From Beijerinckiaceae bacterium (lineage in GTDB: Bacteria; Pseudomonadota; Alphaproteobacteria; Rhizobiales; Beijerinckiaceae): 64,000 bases of DNA. The notes under the pieces are model-generated. The model was not told the DNA's origin. It saw nothing but the letters and a program-made list of their open reading frames with translations, and did no database searches. The position numbers and the translations under genes are program-made. Shown here one piece after another: positions 32,125 through 40,693 of this stretch; position 1 is the first letter of the stretch; each line of letters starts with the position of its first letter. The DNA is taken from contig JAPZUD010000003.1 of NCBI GenBank assembly GCA_027533425.1, positions 129,001 through 193,000 of the forward strand, in the 5' to 3' direction.

Positions 32125-33575
32125 CACAGCCCCCCGACCAGCATGTATTTCATTTCGAGATATTCCTCGATCCCGTGCCGGCCGCCTTCGCGGCCGAGCC
32201 CCGATTCCTTGACCCCGCCGAACGGTGCGATCTCGTTGCCGAGCATGGCGGCATTGATGCCGATCATGCCGGCTTCGAGGTCTTCCGCCACGCGGAAGGC
32301 GCGGCCGAGATCCTTCGTGTAGAAATAGGCGGCAAGACCATAGGGCGTGGCATTGGCGAGGCGCACCACCTCCTCTTCGGTCTCGAAGCGGAACACGGCC
32401 GCCACCGGACCGAACGTCTCTTCCTGCGCGAGGATCATCCCGGGCGTGGCTCCGGCCAGCACAGTCGGCGTGTAATAGGTCCCGCCAAGCGGGTGTATCG
32501 CACCGCCGGTGGCGACCCGCGCCCCCTTGGCCAGGGCATCGGCGACATGCCGCTCGACCTTCTCGACCGCGCGCGCATTGATCAGCGGCCCCTGGACGAC
32601 GCCCTCCGCATCACCCGGCCCGACCTTGAGTGTGGCAACGGCCCGCGCAAAGGCCTCGACGAACCGGTCATGGATGCCGGCCTGCACATAGAGCCGGTTC
32701 GTGCAGACGCAGGTCTGGCCCATATTGCGGAACTTCGCCGCAATCGCGCCCTCGACCGCCCTGTCGAGATCGGCATCGTCGAACACGATGAAGGGCGCAT
32801 TGCCCCCGAGTTCGAGCGCGACCTTCTTCACCGTCGAGGCGGCCTGCCGCATCAGCAGCTTGCCGACCGGCGTCGAACCCGTAAAGCCGATGAAGCGCAC
32901 CGCCGGGTGGGTGGTGAAGACCTCGCCGATCGCCGCGGCATCACCGGTGACGATGTTGAGCACGCCGGGCGGCATACCCGCCTCCAGCGCGAGCTGGCCG
33001 AGGGCCAGCGCGGTCAGCGGCGTGTCCGGCGCGGGCTTGACCACGAAGGTGCAGCCGGCCGCGAGCCCGGGCGCGCATTTCCGCGTGATCATCGCCGCCG
33101 GGAAATTCCAAGGCGTGATCGCGGCGGCGACGCCGATCGGCTGCTTCTGCACAATGATCCGCGTGTTCGGGAAGGGCGAGGGCATGGTCTCGCCATAGAC
33201 GCGCTTCGCCTCCTCGGCATTGAACTCGACGAAGGAGGCGGCATAGGCCACCTCCCCGCGCGATTCGACCAGCGGCTTGCCCTGCTCGGCCGTCATCAGA
33301 CGGGCCAGGTCCTCCTGGTTCGCCATGATCAGGTTGAACCAGCGGCGCAGGATCGCGCTGCGCTCCTTCGCCTGCAGCTTCGCCCAGGGCTTGAAGGCCC
33401 GTTCGGCGGCCAGCACCGCGGCCTCGGCCTCGGCCGTGCCGAAATGCGGCACCCGGGCAATCTCTTTCCCCGTAGCGGGGTTGGTCACGGGGAAGCTCCC
33501 CTCGCCCACCCATTCACCGCCGATCAGCGCCTGGCTGCGGAGAAGCTCGGGACGGATGAGAACCGGCGCGCTCAT
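32124..33575 (-). CDS. NAD(P)-dependent succinate-semialdehyde-type aldehyde dehydrogenase (GabD family)
   Basis: 483 residues, full ALDH length. TPWNFPAAMITRKCAPGLAA contains the Rossmann N-terminal motif, LELGGNAPFIVFDDAD the general base Glu and GQTCVCTNR the catalytic Cys, with the adjacent second Cys typical of GabD. ESGLGREGGRHGIEEYLEMK closes the protein as in succinate- or glutarate-semialdehyde dehydrogenases. It starts within the stop of the HAD gene (four-base overlap) and leads straight into the HcnABC-like genes, so its aldehyde may come from the amine oxidation in this operon. Confidence 0.9.
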   Translation of the reverse strand: MSAPVLIRPELLRSQALIGGEWVGEGSFPVTNPATGKEIARVPHFGTAEAEAAVLAAERAFKPWAKLQAKERSAILRRWFNLIMANQEDLARLMTAEQGKPLVESRGEVAYAASFVEFNAEEAKRVYGETMPSPFPNTRIIVQKQPIGVAAAITPWNFPAAMITRKCAPGLAAGCTFVVKPAPDTPLTALALGQLALEAGMPPGVLNIVTGDAAAIGEVFTTHPAVRFIGFTGSTPVGKLLMRQAASTVKKVALELGGNAPFIVFDDADLDRAVEGAIAAKFRNMGQTCVCTNRLYVQAGIHDRFVEAFARAVATLKVGPGDAEGVVQGPLINARAVEKVERHVADALAKGARVATGGAIHPLGGTYYTPTVLAGATPGMILAQEETFGPVAAVFRFETEEEVVRLANATPYGLAAYFYTKDLGRAFRVAEDLEAGMIGINAAMLGNEIAPFGGVKESGLGREGGRHGIEEYLEMKYMLVGGL

Positions 33576-34279
33576 AGCCCGGCCTCGTCAGCCAGACCTG
33601 CCAGGGTCGAGTAATGGAAATCCGGCTTGGTCAGCCGGTCGACGGCAATGGTGCCGCCGAAGCCCTTCTGGCCCTGCCGCCGCTCGATCCAGCAGGTCGT
33701 GTAGCCGAGCGCCTTGGCCACGCCGATATCGTGATACTGGCTCTGCGCGACATGGAGGATCCGGTCGCGAACGAAGCCGGACCGGCTGATCCGCCCGCGG
33801 GCAAAGCCGAAGAAATTCGGATCGGGCTTCTCGCACAGGGCCTCGTCCACCGAGATGCTGTCCCAGAACGGGTTGCCGAGCGTCCGGGCGAAATGATCCA
33901 GCGCCCAGCGCTGCGCATTGGTCATCGCCACGAGGCGATAGCGGGTGCGCAGCCGCGCCAGAGCCGCGACCGAATCCGGAAAGGCCGGCCAGAACTCGGC
34001 CGAGTCGCGGAAGCCGCGGGCCAGCGCGCGATCATCCTTCAGCCCGCAATCACGGACGAGATCGAAATAGGCACGTTCGAGATCATCCGGATAGCGCAGG
34101 GTCTTCCCGGCCGTGCGCGAGGCGCGGTAGGCATCGAGGATCGCCTCGTCACTGACCGAGGCCGGCGCGGCACCGGACTGGCGCAGATAGGCCAGCATGC
34201 CGCCTTCGAAATCGATCAGCGTCCCGACGACATCGAAGGTCAGGACCTCGAAGTGCTGCAGGCGTTCGCGGGGTGTCAT
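33572..34279 (-). CDS. HAD hydrolase, haloacid-dehalogenase type
   Basis: 235 residues. HAD motif I is DVVGTLID: the nucleophile Asp is kept but the +2 Asp used by phosphatases is Val, as in the 2-haloacid dehalogenase branch (DAYGT). Motif II is AMTNA, motif III the KPD of EKPDPNFFGFA, and motif IV (HVAQSQYHDIGVAKALGY) shows the dehalogenase-like SQYHD. Real dehalogenation is unproven; many such genes in amine operons have no known substrate. It overlaps both the AraC-type gene upstream and the aldehyde dehydrogenase downstream by four bases. Confidence 0.85.
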   Translation of the reverse strand: MTPRERLQHFEVLTFDVVGTLIDFEGGMLAYLRQSGAAPASVSDEAILDAYRASRTAGKTLRYPDDLERAYFDLVRDCGLKDDRALARGFRDSAEFWPAFPDSVAALARLRTRYRLVAMTNAQRWALDHFARTLGNPFWDSISVDEALCEKPDPNFFGFARGRISRSGFVRDRILHVAQSQYHDIGVAKALGYTTCWIERRQGQKGFGGTIAVDRLTKPDFHYSTLAGLADEAGL

Positions 34280-34698
34280 GGGGCGATGGCCCTCCGGCTA
34301 TTGGTGTTGGACGCGACGAGCGGAACCATGCGGGCCGCCAGGAACTGGCCGGGCGTGGTGCCGCAGAGCGAGCGGAAATGCCGGCAGAGATGGGATTGGT
34401 CACAGAACCCGACCTCGATCGCCGCGATGGCCGGCGGCGTGCCCTCGAGCAGCAGCTGCTGCGCGGCCTGAACCCGGACCATGGACAGGAAGCGATAGGG
34501 CGCCACGCCGAACCGGCGCCGGAACAGGGTGACGAAGCGGAAGACGCTGAGCCCGGTCTTCTCGGCCAGATCCTCAAGGGTCAACCGCTCGGCATAATGC
34601 TGCTCGATATAGGCCCGGACCTCGTCGAGATCGGCACGCCGGATCCGCGGCTGCGCCGGAATGCCTGTCGGAAGGGAATGTCCCAGAGTCTGATGCAC
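34276..34698 (-). CDS. Short AraC-family DNA-binding regulator
   Basis: About 140 residues: essentially only the AraC/XylS DNA-binding domain, with both helix-turn-helices (LEDLAEKTGLSVFRFVTLFR and AAIEVGFCDQSHLCRHFRSL) and the PGQFLAAR end. There is no sensory cupin-like domain. A GTG start at 34698 is chosen for its GAGGG 7 bases upstream; longer in-frame starts (34800, 34851) add sequence with no family likeness. It overlaps the HAD gene start (ATGA) and so may autoregulate the operon it heads. Confidence 0.8.
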   Translation of the reverse strand: MHQTLGHSLPTGIPAQPRIRRADLDEVRAYIEQHYAERLTLEDLAEKTGLSVFRFVTLFRRRFGVAPYRFLSMVRVQAAQQLLLEGTPPAIAAIEVGFCDQSHLCRHFRSLCGTTPGQFLAARMVPLVASNTNSRRAIAP

Positions 34699-34847
34699 CG
34701 CGCTGCCCTCGCTCTCCGGCCGTGTCGTTGTCGGCAGGGAAAGGTTAGGCGGGGTGGGATGCGCAAAATCCCGAACTCGCGGGGATGCACGGTGATCCAT
34801 GCCGAATCGGATGCGGGCACGGCAGATTGTGCGGCCCGCCGGAGGCC

Positions 34848-35342
34848 TCATTCGTCGCGGTTGAACAGCCGGTCGATCGGGTAGTGATGCTTCACGAAGG
34901 GCGACTTGATGACGATGTAGCTGAAATACTTCTCGATGCCGATATTCCGGTCGAGCAGCGCCTCGATCACGCTCTGGTAATGGTTGACGCCCGAGGTGAC
35001 GAATTTCAGCAGGTAATCATAGCCCCCGCTGACGAGATGGCATTCGATGATCTCCGGCACACCCCGGATTGCCGCCTCGAACCGGGAGAAATCGTCGGAT
35101 CGATGGTCCGACAGCGTGACTTCGGTGAAGATCAGCAGCACATCGCCGAGCTTGCGCAGATGAAGCTGGGCGCCATAGCCGGTGATATAGCCGGCGCTTT
35201 CGAGCCGCTTGACGCGGGTCAGGCAGGGGCTGGGCGAAAGGCCGACGGCATTGGCAAGGTCAACATTGGTGATGCGACCGTTCTTCTGCAGTTCGGCAAG
35301 GATCTTCAGGTCGATCCTGTCCAGTTTCGAAGATGTGGCCAT
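34848..35342 (-). CDS. Lrp/AsnC family transcriptional regulator
   Basis: 164 residues. N-terminal helix-turn-helix (DRIDLKILAELQKNGRITNV, then ANAVGLSPSPCLTRVKRLES) and C-terminal RAM ligand-binding domain (ECHLVSGGYDYLLKFVTSGV). The ATG at 35342 gives the standard length. A perfect palindrome lies 42 bases upstream (35385-35399), and a nearly identical one precedes the aminotransferase gene, so this protein is a good candidate for autoregulation and for control of the aminotransferase. It is first in line before the AraC-headed catabolic operon. Confidence 0.93.
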   Translation of the reverse strand: MATSSKLDRIDLKILAELQKNGRITNVDLANAVGLSPSPCLTRVKRLESAGYITGYGAQLHLRKLGDVLLIFTEVTLSDHRSDDFSRFEAAIRGVPEIIECHLVSGGYDYLLKFVTSGVNHYQSVIEALLDRNIGIEKYFSYIVIKSPFVKHHYPIDRLFNRDE

Positions 35343-35384
35343 GCGTGCTACCCCTCGACCCCCGGGCAACAGGCCCCGGTGTCA

Positions 35385-35399
35385 CGGCATAAAATGCCG
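35385..35399. promoter_or_regulatory. Palindromic operator candidate upstream of lrp-like gene
   Basis: CGGCAT-AAA-ATGCCG: perfect six-base arms and a three-base centre, 42 bases before the Lrp-type start. The same 15-base sequence, with one change, is at 36948-36962. A 15-base palindrome with an A/T core fits an Lrp/AsnC site. Confidence 0.6.
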
Positions 35400-35450
35400 C
35401 GCCTGCAGGCTAGGCCGGAATCGGCCTCGCCAACAACCCCCTGATTGCCC

Positions 35451-36827
35451 TTACCGCGAGGCGGCACGGATCTCCGGCTCGGCCAGCGTCTCGTCGAGCG
35501 TACGCTCCAGCCGGCGGAGCAATTCGCCCATCTCGTCCTCGGTGCAGGACAGGGCGGGCGCAAGCCCGATCGTCCCGTCGGCGAAAGCGCGGAACAGGAT
35601 GCCGTTGCGATAGCCATTGGCGAAGAGCCGGTCCGAGAGTTTCAAGGCCGGATCGAACGGCGTTTTGGCAGCCTTGTCGGTCACCAGTTCCAGCGCACCG
35701 AGCATGCCGCGAGCCCGCGCATCGCCGACCAGCGGATGCGCGGCGAGGCGGCGGAGCCCCGCCTCGAAAAGCTGGCCGACCCGCTGGCCATTGGCGAGGA
35801 TGCCGCCCTCATAGAGCCGGATCACCTCGAGCGCGACCGCCGCGCTGACCGGATGGCCGGAATAGGTATAGCCATGGCCGACCACCGCATCCGGCGCGGC
35901 CCCATCGGCAATGCCGGCATAGACCGCCTCGGAGATCAACACCGCGCCCATTGGCGCATATCCGGCGGTCAGCCCCTTCGCCACGGTCATCAGGTCCGGC
36001 GAGACGCCTTCGGCCTCGCAGGCAAACATCGGCCCGGTCCGGCCGAACCCGGTGATCACCTCGTCGGCGAGAAACAGGATGTCGAGTTCGCGCGCCGTCT
36101 CGCGCATCGCCTTCAGCCAGCCACGCGGCGGGACGATGACCCCGCCGGAACCCTGCACCGGCTCGCAGAAAAAGGCCGCGACATTCTCCGCGCCGAGTTC
36201 CGCCACCTTCGCCCGCAGGGCCGCGACAGAGGACGCGATCACTGCCTCGTCCGAACTGCCTTCCGGGTTGCGATAGGGGTAGGGCGAGGGAATATGATGC
36301 TGGTTGGCATTGGGCAGGTCGAAATTGCGGTGGAAGACCGGCAGCGCCGTCATGCCCGCGCCCATCGAGGACGAGCCGTGATAGCCCTTCTGCAGGGCGA
36401 TGAACTGCTTCTTCGTCGGCTTGCCGATCGCATTGTAGTAATGCGTGATCAGCCGGATCGCGCTGTCGATCGCATCCGAGCCGCCCTGGCTGAAATAGAC
36501 GCGGCTGAGCCCTTTCGGCGCGATCTCCGCCAGCTTGGCGGCAAGCCGGATCGCCGGCTCCGAGGCGAAGCCGAAATAGCCGGTGGCATAGGGCAGCTTG
36601 CGCATCTGCTCGGCCGCAGCCTCGACCACGCTTTCATGCCCATAGCCGATGTTCACGCACCACAGCCCGGCAAAGGCATCGAGCAGGTCACGCCCCTCGG
36701 CATCGCGCACGAACATGCCCTTGGCGCTCTGCAGGACGGTCGCGCCCTTCGCCTCATGCGCCCGGTAGGCCGAGACGGGATGGACGTAGTGTTCGCGGTC
36801 AAGCTCGATCAGCGAATTGGCCAGCAT
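35451..36827 (-). CDS. Class III omega-aminotransferase (PLP)
   Basis: 458 residues. Class III aminotransferase signature LFLADEVITGFGRTG, FFCEPVQGSGGV, and the PLP-binding Lys in VAKGLTAGYAPMGA. GYHGSSSMGAGM and YFSQGGSDAIDSAIR match the omega-amino acid:pyruvate and putrescine/beta-alanine transaminase branch. It would feed semialdehydes to the nearby dehydrogenases. The palindrome at 36948, identical in 14 of 15 bases to that before the Lrp gene, lies 121 bases upstream of its start. Confidence 0.9.
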   Translation of the reverse strand: MLANSLIELDREHYVHPVSAYRAHEAKGATVLQSAKGMFVRDAEGRDLLDAFAGLWCVNIGYGHESVVEAAAEQMRKLPYATGYFGFASEPAIRLAAKLAEIAPKGLSRVYFSQGGSDAIDSAIRLITHYYNAIGKPTKKQFIALQKGYHGSSSMGAGMTALPVFHRNFDLPNANQHHIPSPYPYRNPEGSSDEAVIASSVAALRAKVAELGAENVAAFFCEPVQGSGGVIVPPRGWLKAMRETARELDILFLADEVITGFGRTGPMFACEAEGVSPDLMTVAKGLTAGYAPMGAVLISEAVYAGIADGAAPDAVVGHGYTYSGHPVSAAVALEVIRLYEGGILANGQRVGQLFEAGLRRLAAHPLVGDARARGMLGALELVTDKAAKTPFDPALKLSDRLFANGYRNGILFRAFADGTIGLAPALSCTEDEMGELLRRLERTLDETLAEPEIRAASR

Positions 36828-36947
36828 GGCAACCTCCGGGACAGGGCGCGCTTCCGAGCGCGTCGAGGGAGCCTAGCGGCAGATCCCGGTGCAGCCTGTC
36901 GAATTGGCCGGCAGCGACGGCCAAGCCTGTCGAAGACAACGGGCCCG

Positions 36948-36962
36948 CAGCATTTTATGCCG
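36948..36962. promoter_or_regulatory. Second copy of the Lrp-type palindrome, upstream of the aminotransferase
   Basis: CAGCATTTTATGCCG; its complement CGGCATAAAATGCTG differs from the site at 35385 in one base. It lies between the 2-hydroxyacid dehydrogenase stop and the aminotransferase start. Confidence 0.6.
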
Positions 36963-36977
36963 CGTCCGGCAACCGGC

Positions 36978-37904
36978 TCAGTAGCCGCGGCTGCGGTCGA
37001 CCAGACCCGGCAGCGGCCGGCCGGCCTTGTGCGCGGCGATCACCTCCAGCACGAAATCCACCGCCGTTTCCGGGCGGGTCTGGCTGGCAATATGCGGCGT
37101 CATCAGGATGCGCGGATGGTGCCAGAACGGATGGCCCGAAGGCAGCGGCTCGGGATCGGTCACATCGAGGAAGGCGGCGGAGATCTGCCCGCTCTCCAGA
37201 GCCGCCAGCAGGTCCTCCTGCACGAGATGCGGCCCCCGCCCCGCATTGACGAGCCCGGCTCCCGGAGCCAGCTGCGCGAACAGCCCGGCATGGAGGAAAC
37301 CCTTCGTCTCGGCCGTCAGCGGCAGCAGGCAGACCAGGATATCCGTCGCGGCGAGAAAGCCCGGCAGCGCCGCCGCCCCGGCATGGCAGGTAATGCCTGG
37401 AATGGCCTTCGGGCTGCGGCTCCAGCCGGCAACGGTGAAGCCAAGTGTGGCAAGCCGCCGGCAGCAGGCCTCGCCCAGTTGGCCAAGACCCAGCACGCCG
37501 ATCCGGCGGCTGGCGGCCGGGCGCAGCCGGATGGCGGACCAGCGTTCGGCCCGCTGGTCTTCGAGATAGGCCGGCAGGTCGCGATGCAGCGCCAGCACGG
37601 CGAGGGTGACATATTCGACCATTCCCTCCGCAATGCCCGGCTCGAGCATCCGGACGACAGGGATATGAGCGGGAATGGCCGAGAGGTCGAACTGGTCGAC
37701 CCCCGCTCCGACCGAGATCACGATTTCCGCATTGGGAAAGCGTTCCAGCATCCTGTCCGGCGGCGTCCAGACCGCGAGATAGCGGATGGCCCGGGGGTCA
37801 CCCGCTTCCGGCCAGACGAAACAGGGCAGATCGGGCGCCTTGGCCGCCAGCAGGCGCTGCCATTCCGCACCGCGTACCGGATCGGCCTTGTAGAGAACGG
37901 CCAT
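36978..37904 (-). CDS. D-2-hydroxyacid dehydrogenase, GhrA-like
   Basis: 308-residue NAD(P)H-dependent dehydrogenase resembling glyoxylate/hydroxypyruvate reductase A. Rossmann motif GVLGLGQLGEACCRRL, catalytic Arg in NAGRGPHLV, Glu in DVTDPEPLPSGHPFW and His in TPHIASQTRP are all present. WTPPDRMLERFPNAEIVISV and the VGAGVDQF segment are characteristic of GhrA. It probably reduces a 2-oxoacid or glyoxylate formed by the local amine catabolism. The start overlaps the GNAT stop by one base (TGATG), so the two are co-translated. Confidence 0.9.
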   Translation of the reverse strand: MAVLYKADPVRGAEWQRLLAAKAPDLPCFVWPEAGDPRAIRYLAVWTPPDRMLERFPNAEIVISVGAGVDQFDLSAIPAHIPVVRMLEPGIAEGMVEYVTLAVLALHRDLPAYLEDQRAERWSAIRLRPAASRRIGVLGLGQLGEACCRRLATLGFTVAGWSRSPKAIPGITCHAGAAALPGFLAATDILVCLLPLTAETKGFLHAGLFAQLAPGAGLVNAGRGPHLVQEDLLAALESGQISAAFLDVTDPEPLPSGHPFWHHPRILMTPHIASQTRPETAVDFVLEVIAAHKAGRPLPGLVDRSRGY

Positions 37905-38779
37905 CAGCCGATCGCCTGGTTGGCGATCGCAAAGGCGAACATTTCCCCGCGCGGCGCGAGGGGGGCGCCCCGGACCATGGTGATGACGGGGCTCACCGGT
38001 GCGAGGCCGAGATCGGTCAGCCAGCCCGAAAGCCCGGATTCACCGGGCACATCGATACGAAGGAACATGCCGGCATTCGAGCCGATCCAATGCGCGATCA
38101 GCGCTTTGGCGGAAAGCGTGTCCTGTGCGACGACCGGCCCGATGGCAAAGCCACGGCCGAAGCGGCGATAGAAGGCGAAACCGATGGTCCGGTCGCCTTC
38201 GTCAAGCAGGACGGCGTCGCCATGGGCGATGAGCGCATCAATCACGGCCTCGCGGCGGAAACCGAGGGCCCGGGCATCCAGTTCGACCAGCCGGTCGCGG
38301 TCATTGCGCCCCATCGGGCGGATGCGGCAATTCGGAGCCGGCTGGACCAGCGGCACCTCGAACGCCGCGCCCTGATGCTGCACGATGGTGCCGACTGGCT
38401 GGAACCCCATCTGCCGGTAGAGAGTCTCGCCGGCCTTGGTCGCGTTGAGCACAAGGCTGGGCGTGGTCATCTGCGCGGTGATCGTTTCCATCAGGCTGCG
38501 GCCGATGCCGGATCGCTGGATCGTCGGGTCGACAATCACCATGCCGATCCGCGTCTGCGCACCGGCATAGGTCCACCACATCGCCGTGCCCACAAGCCGG
38601 TCGCCGGACCAGGCACTCAGTCCCTGCCCGAGGCTGAAGACAAACTGCCAGTCCTCCAGCCGGTGCGGCCAGCCCACAACCCGCGACAGGGCGGCGGCGG
38701 AAGGAAGGTCTGCCTCCCTCATCGGCAGAACCTCGAACAGGAAAGCGGGCTGCGTTGCGGTCACGTCGGGTTCTCCCAT
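37904..38779 (-). CDS. GNAT acetyltransferase with C-terminal second GNAT-like domain
   Basis: 291 residues. Residues about 20-140 are a GNAT fold (MVIVDPTIQRSGIGRSLMET is the acetyl-CoA loop; LYRQMGFQPVG the terminal motif). Residues about 150-285 form a second, degenerate GNAT-like domain (YitI/DUF1248-like). The opening with DLPSAAALSRVVGWPHRLED is frequent in proteobacterial proteins next to amino-acid utilisation genes. The substrate is unknown. It is divergent from the aldehyde dehydrogenase at 39058. Confidence 0.85.
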   Translation of the reverse strand: MGEPDVTATQPAFLFEVLPMREADLPSAAALSRVVGWPHRLEDWQFVFSLGQGLSAWSGDRLVGTAMWWTYAGAQTRIGMVIVDPTIQRSGIGRSLMETITAQMTTPSLVLNATKAGETLYRQMGFQPVGTIVQHQGAAFEVPLVQPAPNCRIRPMGRNDRDRLVELDARALGFRREAVIDALIAHGDAVLLDEGDRTIGFAFYRRFGRGFAIGPVVAQDTLSAKALIAHWIGSNAGMFLRIDVPGESGLSGWLTDLGLAPVSPVITMVRGAPLAPRGEMFAFAIANQAIG

Positions 38780-39057
38780 GGGCCCTGCAGGGATGCCAAT
38801 CGTCCTGGTGTGGCCAGAACCGGCATGGGCGTTTCAGCCCTTCTAGTTCTCACGCCGGAACCCTCGGCGCTAGAACGATCTTGTCGAGCCCGCCATCCGG
38901 GCCCCTCCAGCTTTACGGGCAGCCCGACGGAATTTTCTCGCGTTTCTCCGCCCGAGTTCGGTGGTTTCCGCCGGCATGCCCCCGTTGCCCCCGGCTGCGG
39001 ACCATGCCGGCGCCGGCTTATCCTGAAGCCTGTCGCTGCGGAATACGGAGATGGCGC

Positions 39058-40536
39058 ATGCCCGGATTTGACCCCGATCGGATCGAGATTCCCCTCGGCC
39101 ATGTCATTGGCGGGGCGCTCCGCGATGCCGCACACGAATGGCTTGACGTCCGGCGCCCTTCGGATGCCCAGGTCTATGCCCGCTTGCCGGAGGGCGATGC
39201 CGCGCTGGTGGATGAGGCCGTGGCGAACAGTGATGCCGCCTTCCGCTCGCCGGGCTGGCGCCGCCTCGCCCCGCGGGACCGGGCCGCCCTGCTGCGCCGC
39301 TGGGCCGATCTCGTCGAGCGCGATGCCGGAGCTCTCGCCCGGCTGGAAGCCCTCGGTTCGACGCGGCCGATCCGCGATGCGCTGGCCTGGGACATTCCCT
39401 ACACGGCGGATGTGATCCGCTTTTTCGCCGAACTCTGCGACAAGCATGGCGGCGAGATCGGCGCCACCGCACCCGACCATCTCGGCCTCATGATCACCGA
39501 ACCCTATGGCGTGATCGGCGCCATCGCACCGTGGAATTTTCCGCTCGTCATGGCCTGCTGGAAGGTGGCGCCGGCCCTTGCGGCAGGAAATGCCGTCGTG
39601 CTGAAGCCCTCCGAAATGACGCCGTTCAGCGTCAACCTCCTTGCCCTCCTGGCCGTGGAAGCGGGCATCCCGCCGGGCATCTTCAATGTCGTGCAGGGGC
39701 GCGGCCCTGTCGTCGGCGAGGCTTTGTGCAAGCACCCGCTTGTTGCCAAGATCACTTTCACCGGCTCGACCCGCACCGGCGCCGCGATCATGGAGATCTG
39801 CGCCCGCCATGGCACCAAACCGGTGACGCTCGAACTCGGCGGCAAGAGCCCGCAGCTCGTCTTCGACGACGTGACCGACCCGGACCGCACCGCGGGCATC
39901 ATCGCCCGCGCCATTGCCGGCAATGCCGGCCAGGTCTGCGTTGCGGGCTCGCGGCTGATCGTGGCCGAACGCCTGAAGGCGCGCATTACCGGAAAGATCG
40001 CCGAGGCCTTTTCCGGGCTGAAGCCGGGTGTGACCTGGGATGCAGACACCACATTGCCGCCGATCATCTCGGAGCCGCAATGCGCCCGGATCGGCACGCT
40101 GGTCGACCGCGCGGCCGCGGAGGGCGGGACAATCCTGGCGGGCGGGTCCCGCCTGCGCAACCCGCAGCACGGGGCCTATTTCGCCCCGACGCTGATCGAG
40201 CCGGCCCATGCCGGCGCGGAAATCGTCCAGGAGGAAGTCTTCGGCCCGGTTCTGACCATCCAGGGCTTCCGCACCGATGACGAGGCCTTCGAACTGGCCC
40301 GCCACCCGGTCTACGGGCTCGCCGCGGGCGTCCACACGCGCGATCTCAACCGGGCCATGCGCGCCCTGCGCGAGATCCGGGCCGGCACGATCTGGATCAA
40401 CCGCTATGGCCGCTCGAACGACCATATCCTGCCGACCGGCGGCTTTGGCCAATCCGGTATCGGCAAGGATCTTGGCCGGCAGGCCTTCGAGGGCAACCAG
40501 CGGCTCAAGACCGTGCTCATGGCGCTGGAAGCCTGA
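39058..40536 (+). CDS. Aldehyde dehydrogenase family protein
   Basis: 492 residues. APWNFPLVMACWKVAPALAA, LELGGKSPQLVFDDV with the general-base Glu, and GQVCVAGSRL with the catalytic Cys show an active NAD(P)-dependent ALDH of the gamma-aminobutyraldehyde/betaine-aldehyde (PuuC-like) branch. GGAG lies 7 bases before ATG 39058; in-frame sequence upstream has no homology. A HAD gene and a PuuB-like oxidase follow on the same strand, suggesting that it oxidises the aldehyde the oxidase releases. Confidence 0.9.
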   Translation: MPGFDPDRIEIPLGHVIGGALRDAAHEWLDVRRPSDAQVYARLPEGDAALVDEAVANSDAAFRSPGWRRLAPRDRAALLRRWADLVERDAGALARLEALGSTRPIRDALAWDIPYTADVIRFFAELCDKHGGEIGATAPDHLGLMITEPYGVIGAIAPWNFPLVMACWKVAPALAAGNAVVLKPSEMTPFSVNLLALLAVEAGIPPGIFNVVQGRGPVVGEALCKHPLVAKITFTGSTRTGAAIMEICARHGTKPVTLELGGKSPQLVFDDVTDPDRTAGIIARAIAGNAGQVCVAGSRLIVAERLKARITGKIAEAFSGLKPGVTWDADTTLPPIISEPQCARIGTLVDRAAAEGGTILAGGSRLRNPQHGAYFAPTLIEPAHAGAEIVQEEVFGPVLTIQGFRTDDEAFELARHPVYGLAAGVHTRDLNRAMRALREIRAGTIWINRYGRSNDHILPTGGFGQSGIGKDLGRQAFEGNQRLKTVLMALEA

Positions 40537-40693
40537 CCTCGATGGCACGGCCCCATGGCACGAAAACTGCCGGCAACCCGGCCAAATACGGCAGAATCTG
40601 CCAGCAGGCCCATGCGAGGCTTTCCCCGTCGCGCTCCGGTTCTGGCAGGCTTGTCAGGCCGGTTCCGGCCCAACGAAGAGACGCCAGGGGTTC

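Noticed and set aside
38841-38875. TTCTAG ... CTAGAA inverted repeat in the GNAT/aldehyde dehydrogenase divergent region
   Set aside because: Only six-base arms 23 bases apart; likely chance. The nearby GTTC and GAAC have the wrong spacing for a LexA box.
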